NCBI GenBank assembly: GCA_035772735.1
Contig: JASDFA010000007.1
Location: 143,529,001 to 143,593,000, forward strand
Reading direction: 5' to 3'
From: Datura wrightii
Taxonomy: Eukaryota; Streptophyta; Magnoliopsida; Solanales; Solanaceae
Length of the DNA stretch: 64,000 bases
Position numbers and translations under genes: made by a program. Positions 1-10,157 of this stretch are shown here, piece after piece. The notes under the pieces are model-generated. The model was not told where the DNA came from, searched no databases, and saw only the letters and a list, made by a program, of their open reading frames with translations. The stretch's first letter is position 1. Each line of letters begins with the position of its first letter.

Positions 1-1367
1 TAATTTCACATAACAACTACATCTTCAAACATACCCAGCATAATGTATATTACACCACTTATATGATATAATGTAAAGGACCAGCTCACAGTGTCATGCT
101 GAGGAGTTGCCAAACTCAATTTATAGCTAAGACAACAACAATATGACGATTACATTTCAATCGTCTCATTGGCAAGCTACAATATCAACACTTTAATCTT
201 ATTTTCAATATACAACTTATGAATTTAGGAATAGCGCAAGATACTTATTTCAACATATACAAGAGAACACTCACTCGATATCAACTTAGAAACTTAATCG
301 AGCGGAAAGAAGGACAAAGGGGCACCTTACATATCTTAGTATGTCCATCGAATTTTTGCCGACAACCTTGTCTTAAGCTCACACTTTAGAGCTTCTTCCA
401 ACTTCAATTTTCAATCACAAAAACCAGCTAGTTTCCTCCCATGAAATTCTGGGAAAGCTGGGCAGCAACTCACCACAAAAACACACAACAAGTTCAACAT
501 ACAAATCATAACCTTCTTCAAGTTTTCCTTCTCAATTTTTATGGAATTCAAAGATAGACTTGCTTACCCTTTCTTTCAAGCTTACAATTTAAAACTCCTT
601 TCAAGTTCAATTTACAACCACAACAAGCGCCAACTTTACTTCACTAAAGTTCAGGAAAAAACAGGCATCAAAGGTGAAATTTCTTACCTTTACTTGGGAT
701 GTTCTTAGCTAGGATGGAAGAGGCTTGCTACAACCTCCACTGTCTAGAAACGCACCAAAACACAGCAACCCATCAAAACAGTCCGGTAAAAACAAGCCTA
801 GAGGCTCCACGGTCTACTTCTAGGAGTTTGTTAGCTCTTGGTGTAATTTTAATTGCTGTTTTGCTTTGCTTCTTGGTTGGAAAATAGAGAGAAAATGGTG
901 GTCTAAGCAAGCAGGTCGAATAGGATGAAGATGAAAATGTTTTTGACAAAGAGCAACTTAATATTTTAGGAGGTGGGGTGGTGGAGGCGCTAGGACGGCG
1001 CGCCTACGTCACTGTCTGATAGTGCCTCGGTAAAATGTCTATAACTTTTCACTCCAAATTCTGTTTGTCGAATGGTTTGAGGTTCTGAAAATTAGACTCA
1101 ACGACCTTTAATTTGATAAGTCGTAGGACTTCTAACTCATTATAGATCAGGAGATATGATCATTCCAAGTTAGACCATATACGAGACTATTTAACATATT
1201 TTTCTTGTAATAAAACCGTGAAATAGAATTTTGTCATCAAGCTCCCTTTGGCTTAAAACTTCAATTTAATTCTTTATTACCTCCATATATCCACTTCATG
1301 ATTTAATCACCCATTTAAAATTTCATTCTTTCGACACCTTTAAACGTCAAATATTCGGGGTGTAATA
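1..1367 (-). mobile_element. Putative Ty3/gypsy-type LTR fragment, cut by the window edge
   Basis: No convincing gene is seen here. The right edge reads CGGGGTGTAATA, the reverse complement of a TATTACACCCCG start, close to the TGTTACACCCCG start of many Solanaceae gypsy-type LTRs (recalled, not searched). Immediately right of it the sequence reads as copia integrase. This suggests a minus-strand LTR that landed in the older copia element. The left end lies outside the window, so the second LTR and target duplication cannot be checked. A 62-codon open frame at 699-887 looks incidental. Confidence 0.4.
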
Positions 1368-2254
1368 GAGATTTTACCAGAACTACTAGGGTGTATTTGC
1401 TTAAGTCTAAATTTGAAGTTTCTCATTTATTAATTTCCTTTCTTTCCATGTTACAAAAACATTTAATCATCTTGTTAAAATCATTTATAGTGTGACAAGG
1501 ACATAGAGTTTACAAATATTTTCACTTCAACAATGCTATCAGAAAGAAGGAATTCTAAACCAATTTTCTTGTATTTCTTCACCCCAATAAAATTGTGTAG
1601 TAGAACTCAAAACACTGATATTTACTTGATGTCACTAGATCCTTAAGGTTCCATGCTGGTTTACCAATAAAATTTTGTGGTGATTGTGTTTTAACAACAA
1701 CTTATTCAATAAATTATACACCAACACTCATTTTATCTGAAAAAAGCTCGTATTAGTTATTGTTGTCCTCAAAACCTTTTTATGCACATTTACGTATTTT
1801 TGGATGCTTTTGTTATTCCACGATCTCGTCATAAATTTCATGACACAACCACACCTTAATATTTTTCGGGGTTATCCAAATGGTCAAAAGGGTTACCATG
1901 ATTACCTTTGCCATTGCCAATTGATGATCCGAATCAAACTTTTCAAACACAAAGTCCACCTCAAGAAAATTTCAAGCTCATCCAACACATCTTGCTCAGT
2001 TATGGCTCCACCTTATCCTTTATATCACTATATTTTCTACTCTTCACTTTTTCACAAACCATACATGTTACCTTTAGGCCATTGCCCATCATAATGAGCC
2101 AACATTTTATAAACAAGTAATACAGGTAGATCACCAGAAGCAGGCTAATGAGAAAAGAGGTGCAAGCAATTGAACAAAATCACACGTGGACCCTAGAACA
2201 TCTCCCACTAGATAAAAGAGCTATTGATTGTAAATAAATTTATAAAATTAATCT
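1368..2254 (+). pseudogene. Old Ty1/copia remnant, integrase to start of reverse transcriptase
   Basis: Translating across several frames gives degraded copia integrase: a VYLLKSKFEV stretch near 1390, then NCVVE near 1590, then RGYPNGQKGY near 1868-1897, which is the conserved block after the integrase core. From about 2140 it reads as the start of the RT domain (AIEQNHTWTLE). Stops and frameshifts are frequent, so it is not functional. Gag and protease are absent, and the left edge is the gypsy-like LTR. The element continues at 7322, on the far side of a younger copia insertion. Confidence 0.75.
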
Positions 2255-2503
2255 TGTTGTGAAATGGAAAAAGGATTGAACTGGAAGGAGCTTTCATTAA
2301 CGGCCAAGAGAGGGATACAAGGAAAAATGAATTAACTGGAGAATCTGCCTATGATATCTCCCTTATATACACTGACTAACCGACTTATTTCTAACTAACA
2401 TTGCTGACAATCACACTTAATCACTAACCATAACTAACTTAACTAACTCCAATTAACTAACTGCCCTTTAGTTGAGTAAAGCTAAGTAACTGCCCCTACT
2501 TCA
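2255..2503 (-). repeat. 3' LTR of the younger copia element
   Basis: A 249 bp direct repeat of 7087-7321, bounded by TG and CA. It carries 14 extra bases relative to its partner. The polypurine tract, read on the minus strand as GAGGGGGAGTA (about 2506-2517), adjoins it as expected for a 3' LTR. Confidence 0.88.
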
Positions 2504-5500
2504 TTACTCCCCCTCAAGCTGGCATGTGTAAACACATTCAAGATGCCCAGCTTGGAAACTAAATGCTCATGTTGTGGCCTGCATAACCCTTTTTTCATAA
2601 CATCAACTTGCTACTCCTGTGTATTTATATATAATGGCCTAATCAGTCCTCCTTGGATTTTTTCTCTGATGAAATGGCAATCTATTCCTATGTGCTTTGT
2701 TCTCTCATGGAACACTGGATTTGTTGCTATCTGCAAAGCTGCTTTGCTGTCACAAAATAAATCTATTGGCATATCTAACTCCTCCCCCAGCTCCTTGTAT
2801 AATGCAGTGATCCAAACCAATTCTGAAACAGCAAAGGTCATACTCCTGTACTCTGATTCTGCTAAACTCCTTGAAACAGTTGTCTGCTTCTTTGATCTCC
2901 ATGATATTAAAGAATCTCCATGCTTGATCAGAAAACCTGTAATAGATCTTCTTATATTGGGATATGAAGCTCAATCTGCATCACAAAAGGCCACTAACTT
3001 ATTTTCCTATCTGCTGCTCATTAGAACTCCCATACCAGGTTCCCTCTTCACATACCTTACTACTCTAAGTGCTGCCTCCATATGAGATTTATTAGGATTT
3101 TGTATAAACTGACTTAGTATTTGAACTGCAAAAGCAATGTCAGGTCTAGTTAATGTCAGGTACAACAATCTTCCAATCAGTCTTTGATATAATCCCACAT
3201 CTGTTAGGACAGGATCATCTTTATTTCCTATTACTTTATCCACTTCTGTTGTTGTCATCTTGAGATTACTATCCAATGGTGTCCATGATGACTCAGTTGC
3301 AGTCAGCCCCATTTCTTCTATCAATTCCAAAGCATGTTTCCTTTGATTCATTAATATTCCTCTTGAAGATCTACTAAACTCAATCCCCAAGAAGTATGTG
3401 AGAATACCAAGATCCTTAATCTTGAACTTGGCATGCAACTCTTGTTAAGTCTGCTCAATTAATGCTAAATCATTGCCAGCTATTAACATATCATCCACAT
3501 ACACTAAAATCACCACAATCTGCTTAGAATATCTTTTGATAAACAAGGAATGATCTAAACCACTTTGCACAAAACCTGATTCAATCAATGCATCAGTAAG
3601 TTTGACATTCCATTGTCTGCTAGCCTGCTTGAGTCCATAGAGGGATTTGACTAGCCTACACACCAAACTTGTGTTCTCCCCCTGGCGAGAAAAACCTCAG
3701 GAAAAGACATATAAACTTCTTCATGCAAGCCACCCTAAAGAAAAGCATTATAACATCCATTTGATGGATGTGCCAACCAGAAACAGCAGCAATAGATAAC
3801 ACACTTCTAACAGTCACAATCTTTACAAGTGAGGAGAAAGTGTCTTGATAATCAAGACTAGCCCTTTGATTGTAGTCCTTAGCAACTAATCTTGCCTTGT
3901 ACCTCTCAACTTCTCCATTGGCCTTGAATTTAACTTTATAAACGCACTTGCATCCAATAGGTACTTTGCCAGGTGGTAAGGGCTCTAATCTCCATGTGTT
4001 ATTAGCTTCAAGTGCCTGAATTTCCTCCTTCATAGCAGTGATCCATTTTGGGTCAGAACATACCTCATAATAAGATCTAGGCTCAACAATGCAAGAAAAA
4101 GGTAGTGAGAAAAGATTGATAATGGGAAGATAAGTTGGCATAACTAAGAGAATGTGAAAGGGGATAAGGAGTAGAGGTTGAGGCATTTGTGACAAAATCA
4201 ATCATCCAAGTAGGTTGTTTCCTAGTTCTAGTAGAATGTATAGTATTACTAGGCACTGAGACAGGAGAATGAACAGCTGGGGGAACAGCTGATGGAATAT
4301 GAACATCAGTAATGGGAAGAACTTGATGTGAGTCAGACTGTATGTGAGTTGGTGGAGCACCAGGATGGGCAGAAACATCAAGGAAATCTGAGAAGATATC
4401 TAGAAAAATAGGAGAGGCAGGCTGATCTTTAAAAGGAAAAACATCCTCCTTAAAACTCACATCTTTGGAAATAAAAAATTTCTGAGCAGCTAGATCATAT
4501 AGGATATAGCCTTTGGTAACATCTGAGTAACCCATGTGCACAACAGGTATAGCCCTAGACTCAAATTTGTCACCAACAGGAAAAGTTTTGCATAACACAA
4601 ACAACCCATAATTCTGAAATGATCAATGAATCCTGAGAAACCATGGAAAACCTCAAAAGGAGTCTTCCCTTTCAAAAACACAATAGCTAGTCTATTCATC
4701 ATATAAACAGCACCAAGAACACAGTGACCCCAAAACTTTAAAGGAATGAAACCTTGATATCGAATAGCTCTTGCTAATTCTAAAATATATCTATGTTTCC
4801 TGTCCACCACACCATTTTGTTGTAGGGTATAGGTACAAGATCTTTGATGTATAATCCCATGGGAGGTGAATAAAGTGTCACAAGTGGAATTAACAAACTC
4901 TGTTCCATTATCTGATCTTAGGACCTTAATATGTTTCCCAAACTGTGTTAACATCAACTGTATGAAATTCTTCAACACTACTACTACATCAGATTTTAGT
5001 TTTAGCAAAAAAATTCAAGTCATACAAGAATAGTCATCCACAATAGTCAGAAACAATTTATTACCATCAAAAGTTGGAGTGTGAAATGGCCCCATACATC
5101 CAAATATAGTAAATCAAATACAGAAATCGATCTAGTTTCACTAGTAGGAAAAGACAATCTAGTTTGCCTAGCTAGTGGACAAATCTCACAACTATCTAGT
5201 GCTTGTTTACATTCATGATGATCAAGTCCTAATAGTTGTTTCATTGCTCTAATAGATGCATGATCCATTCTCCTATGCCACAAAAGAATGTCTAGTTTAT
5301 TCCTTGTTGCAATCAATCCCCTCATGGACACACCATTATTCCTGATCCTTTATGTTCAAGCAAATAAAGGTCTCTCCTTTTCTTCACCAATCTCCAGTAC
5401 CTTCCTACTTGAGAGGTCCTAGAATATGCAAAAGTCAGGGAAAAAATTGACTGAACATTGCAGTTCCTTAGTAATCCTGGATACTGACAACAAATTGTAT

Positions 5501-7001
5501 CTAAAATCTGGAATATACAAAAAATTCCTCACATATCTTCCATCCATAAGATCACAACAACCAATAGGTGACACATCCACTGTCCTTCCATCAGGCAGAT
5601 AAACCTTTTTATTACTGACAACAACAGATTCATTTGCATCATTTAGCATATTTCTATCAGATATCATATGATTAGTTGCTCCAGTGTCTACTATCTATTC
5701 TTCTTTGCAGTGATTCGTAGAATTAGAAGTACTATTCATGGTTTGGTCATTTTTCACATGTAAAGCATAGATATTACCTCCCATATTTGTTGACTCTGAC
5801 TGCTTGATTACATTTGTTGAATTTTCTGGCTTGTTCTCTTTATCCATGATCCTCTTGAGCTAATTGTAATGTTGTGGATTATTCATGTGCTGCATCATCT
5901 AATTGTACTGATTGTATGAGTAATTAGAAGGTTCTGGTCTGCTCCAATCATTTATATTATCCATGTGTCTTCCATAACCATCACATCTTGTCCCATTTTA
6001 AGCTTCTAACAGATGCTGCTCCATTATGCATGTTGTCATTGTGTGATCTTCCATCTTCACCTCTTACTATGAACATATCCTTTATTCTCTCCTCCTCTCA
6101 TATTAGAACCATTATTATCTCCAGACTTCTTTCTAAATTTGAAGTCAGGAGGATATCCAATTAAACGATAACAATCATCTTTAGTGTGTCCCATCATTTT
6201 GCAATGATCACATTGTGCATTCCATTTTTTCTTGAACCTGTTGCTATTTGCATGTATCGCAACCATGAAAGCAGTATTCTATGTGCCTACTGCTGATCCT
6301 GTAGAATTTGCCATCATTCGCTGACTTTTCCTCTCAATCATCATAGAATAAGCTTGGTTTACCGAAGGCAGTGGCATCAGCATGAGTATTTATCCTCGAG
6401 CTTGTTCATAGGATTCATTAAGACCCATCAAAAATTGCATAAGTTTCTGTCTCTTCACAAACTCCATAAAATCCCTCGATTTCTCACAATAACAACCAGG
6501 AAAAGGCGCCAAACAATCAAATTCTTCCTAAAGCAAACGCAATTTAGTAAAATACTCTGCTATGCTACTGGTACCTTGATTCATAGATGCAATCTCTCTG
6601 TGAAGCTGAAAAACCCTCGATCCATCTGCTTCATCGAATCGCTCCTTGAGATCTCTCCCAACTGAACATGCATCTGTGGACTGGACAATTCTACTCAGTA
6701 GTTGTTTAGATACACAATCCATGATCCACGACAAAACTATTGCATTGCATCGTTCCCATAGATCTGTGAGATTTGGACCAAAATTCTCCTTCCTGCATCT
6801 TCCATCGATCAGCCCCAACTTGTTTCTTCCAAGTATGGCAATTCGCATCGACCGGCTCCATACAGAGTAATTTTTAGATCCTTCTAACTGAATCGAAATC
6901 AAAACAACTCCGAATGTATCTGATGGACTCAGATACAATTGATGGTTGTGACTTAGTTTTTCCGACAATTCATTATCGACTGTTGTTGCAACTGCCGCCA
7001 T
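2504..7001 (-). pseudogene. gag-pol of the younger copia element, disrupted
   Basis: Domains in order on the minus strand: gag start at 7001 (157 open codons to 6528, retrotransposon-gag type with WSRSMRIAILGRNKL); a CCHC zinc knuckle CDHCKMMGHTKDDC near 6200; a protease/linker region around 5420-5670; pre-integrase LWHRRMDHAS near 5280; integrase core with RSDNGTEF and QQNGVV (5008-4490); RT with LYGLKQASRQW and the catalytic YVDD (3666-3445); LGIEFSRSSRGI to ALRVVRYVK (3438-3007); and RNase H with DSKAALQIA and HIGIDCHFIREKI (2841-2611). These blocks lie in different frames separated by stops, so no full polyprotein can be made. Copia order (integrase before RT) is clear. Confidence 0.9.
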
Positions 7002-7074
7002 TGTTATCTTCTCTAATTAGATTGTCTTCAATCTAGCTCCTTTGTTTCCTGTTAATCTATATCAATGGTTGATA

Positions 7075-7086
7075 GGTCTGATACCA
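7075..7086 (-). other. Primer-binding site of the younger copia element (tRNA-iMet)
   Basis: On the minus strand this reads TGGTATCAGACC directly after the 5' LTR end. It matches the initiator tRNA-Met primer site TGGTATCAGAGC except for one base. It fixes the inner LTR boundary and the element's orientation. Confidence 0.85.
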
Positions 7087-7321
7087 TGTTGTGAAATGGA
7101 AAAAGAATTGAACTGGAAGGAGCTTTCATTAACTGCCAAGAGAGAGATACAAGGAAAAATGAATTAACTGGAGAATCTGCCTATGATATCTCCCTTGTAT
7201 ACACTGACTAACCAACTTATTTCTAACTAACATTGCTAACAATCACACTTAATCACTAACCATAACTAACTTAACTAACTCCCTTTTAGTTGAGTTAAGC
7301 TAAGTAACTGCTCCTACTTCA
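7087..7321 (-). repeat. 5' LTR of the younger copia element
   Basis: A 235 bp direct repeat of 2255-2503, bounded by TG and CA. The primer-binding site adjoins its left edge. Confidence 0.88.
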
Positions 7322-8644
7322 TTAAATTTTAACTCTGATGAGTCAATTGAGCAATAAAAGGGGCGCCTTGTCCTTAAAAAGGATACAACCAAGTTGAAGG
7401 TTTAAATTATAACGAAACGTTTGTTTCAGTTGCCAAACTCACTACAGTTCGTATCGTTTTAGTTGTTGCAGTTGTGCTGAAATTGGGAACTACATAGTTG
7501 ATGTGCATAATGCTTTTATTTATAGAAATTTACATGACGAATTTTATATGCAATCATCACCTCGGCTGAAGATAGTAGAGTTTGTCGTCTTCGTCGGTCA
7601 CTTTATGGATTAAAGCAGGCCTCAAGGCAGTTGTTTGCTAAATTTCTACTACTATTTTAAGGTTTGCTTTACACATTTCAAGGCTGACACTTTCTTAGCT
7701 TATTTGTGTATCGACGAGGAACTACTTTTTTAGTCATACTTGTATTTGTAGATAATGTCATTGCTGCCACCAATGATTCATTCAATTTGATAGCTTTAAA
7801 GGGCTACTTAGCATCCTGATTTCCTGTAATAGATTTGGGTCCTCTTAACTATTTTCTTGGTCTATAAGTTACTAGCAGTTCAGAATGAATACACAAATGG
7901 ATCGGATATTTTAAAAGAAACAAGGCATGCTGGCATTTAAACCAGTAAAAATTTCGATGGAGCAGCATCACCGTATAGCTTTGAATGAAAGTTGTCCTCT
8001 CCAGGATCCTGAGCCCTTTTGCAGATTAGTTGGGAGGTTGATTTACCTTTTTGTTATTAGGCCTGATATTTGTCATTCAGTTCATTTGTTATCTCAATTC
8101 ATGCACTAGCCTCGACAGAATCATTGGTTAGTTGCTCTCCGTATATTGCCTTATTTAAAGCTTGCACCAGGCCAAGATATTTTCCTATTAGAGTCAAGTC
8201 AGATGTCTATAAAAGAATTTTGTGATTCATATTGGGCAAGTTATCGACTAACCAATCGTTTAATCAGTAAGTATCTTATATTTCATGGAAGAGCAAGAAA
8301 CAAATAATTGTTTCGCGCTCTTCTGCTGAAGCAGAATAGTTCCATGGCAACAACTACTTGTGAGATCATATGGTTACGCCAATTGCTTTTGGCGTGATAG
8401 TCAAGTCGTACACCATATTTCCAATAATTTAGTCTATCAGGAACAGACTAAACATATTGAAGTGGACTGTCATTTTGTTTGAGGTTGCATTCAACGAGAG
8501 GTTTGCTGGTTTGTTATTACATTTCAACACAAGATCAGCTTGCTGATGTTTTTACTAAAGCTTTAGCTGCGCACCAATTTCTAATATTAATTGCCAAGTT
8601 GGATAATTGGGACCTCCACGGTCCAACTTGGGTGGGGGGGTGCG
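7322..8644 (+). pseudogene. Old Ty1/copia remnant, RT and RNase H
   Basis: This continues the plus-strand copia interrupted at 2254. Readable blocks include LYGLKQASRQ near 7605, the GRLIYLFVIRPDI region (8030-8070, within an open stretch 7927-8109), an RNase H end near 8380-8470 and the pol C-terminus LADVFTKALAAHQF near 8540-8580. Frameshifts and stops break it many times. A G-rich polypurine tract at about 8629-8644 precedes the LTR. It is dead and clearly older than the insertion that splits it. Confidence 0.85.
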
Positions 8645-8846
8645 TGTAATAGCATACAAATATACATCAATTGAGTTTTAAGTTATGTAGATTTGATGTA
8701 CAAAATTTATATCGCGTAAGAGTTTTTCTTGATATAGAGTTCGTTTTTTCATAGGAATAAAACACATCGAGTGTATTTTGTATCTATAAAAAAGCACCCT
8801 TCTGTTTCAATTGAATAAGATCGTTCACTATTTATCAGATTTAACA
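8645..8846 (+). repeat. 3' LTR of the old copia remnant
   Basis: It starts with TGTAATAGCATAC directly after a polypurine tract and ends with ATTTAACA, the usual layout of a plus-strand copia 3' LTR of about 200 bp. No matching 5' LTR is present, so both ends rest on the TG/CA borders and on the adjoining pol remnant. Confidence 0.65.
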
Positions 8847-10040
8847 AAAATTTGAATTACTCTGGTAAAGATATGTTATAGAATACAGAAGCGAATTCAG
8901 GACTTTATCTTTATAGATTCAATTTTTAAGATTTTCAGCGTCGAACTCACAATACTTTAAAAGTTATGAAATTTTACGTATAAATTTATTCTCTGCGTCG
9001 AAAGTATTGAGTTCAGACGAACCCAATACTTTCACTTTGCATCCTCCTCTGATAGAACAAATTAATTTCTTTTTTTAAAGCATCCTATTTCAATTTATGA
9101 ATATCGCAAATCAAACACGAGAAATTAGTTAATTACGTAGAAAAGATAATAGATTGCCTAATACAATCAAGTTTATTGATGAAGAGGATATTCCACGTCA
9201 TTCGCTTTGATCTATTATTAAAGATCATAGAATAATTGTGGAAGATCAATAACGCCATCCTTAAACATGTCTGGAGGACGAAAAAGCTATGTTGATTTTT
9301 TAGCTAATGAAGGACATAAGCATAAAGAGCTTTGATATTTTGAAAAAGTACACTTAAAAACATGGAATTTCTTTTCCTAACAGACTAATTAAGTTATATT
9401 ACTTGTGAACGAATTTGATATCTTTATTTAAATCATCTTTTACATCGTATCAAAAAGAAAAATAATATAGAAAGATTTTGATATTGAAATGTATAAACAG
9501 GTATAGAAGTGACTACAACGGAGGAGCAGCTTACTTCTGAGATGGATTTATCTATTCTTTTCACTTTTTTTTAAATTATGGAATTGAAGTTTAATTGAAG
9601 TGACAACCCTATCCATTTATTCATTCAACCCAACTTTATTTTATTCTGTTCCAAGAATTTTAACATGATTTTATACCCATTTAGGAACAATGGAATATTT
9701 GCAGAAGTTTTCGTTGATACGATATGCTATTTTTACCATTCATTCTCTTTTAGAATTAATAGCATACTTACTTTCAAAATAAATCAATAGTTAAAGGAAA
9801 ACGACTACGATAACTCGAACACAGTTTTTGAGTCGAAAGATAATTAGTGGATATATGGTAATCGAAAGGGCCTTCCCGATAAAGCTCAACATTTTCAGCT
9901 ACTGAATTTCTTTTTTTATTTTGAAAAATGAATAAATAAAGAAAAAATAGAAAATCAAAAATTGGAAGTTTCACACAGTATATATAGGAACTCGAGCAAA
10001 ATCTCAAGCATTTTCTTGAGGCGGCACTTTTCTCGCTCCT
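8847..10040. other. AT-rich intergenic region
   Basis: No coding or RNA gene is supported. The segment at 10041-10157 is the probable 5' leader of the next gene. It has a possible 5'-UTR intron with donor GTAAAA near 10059 and an acceptor CTGCAG just before the start codon at 10158. Confidence 0.5.
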
Positions 10041-10157
10041 GATCAATCTTCAGAGAAAGTAAAATCACTCGAGAAAAATCAGGGTTTTCATTTCAAATTG
10101 AGCTTCAATTGCTTAGATTATCTGCTTTTCAACGAGTTTTTTTTTATGTTCTGCAGA

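Larger units (their letters stand above)
2255..7321 (-). mobile_element. Younger Ty1/copia LTR retrotransposon inserted in the old copia
   Basis: A complete element by structure: LTRs at 2255-2503 and 7087-7321, a primer-binding site beside the right (5') LTR, a polypurine tract beside the left (3') LTR, and gag-pol on the minus strand. The LTRs differ by about nine substitutions and a 14 bp indel, so the insertion is not recent. The target duplication is imperfect: ATTAA occurs at 2247-2251 and 7321-7325, offset by a few bases from the expected ends. The flanks join into one copia RT reading (K-I-K-F-N-S-D type), which shows the insertion interrupted another element. Confidence 0.9.

Noticed and set aside
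699..887. 62-codon ORF with a hydrophobic C-terminus
   Set aside because: It lies in a probable LTR and its membrane-like end comes from T-rich DNA. There is no supporting context.
2543..3085. 180-codon plus-strand ORF
   Set aside because: It is the antisense shadow of the copia RNase H/RT reading on the minus strand.
2247..7325. Exact 5 bp target duplication for the younger copia
   Set aside because: The bases next to the TG/CA borders (AATCT and TTAAA) do not match. Only the offset ATTAA does, so no clean duplication is claimed.
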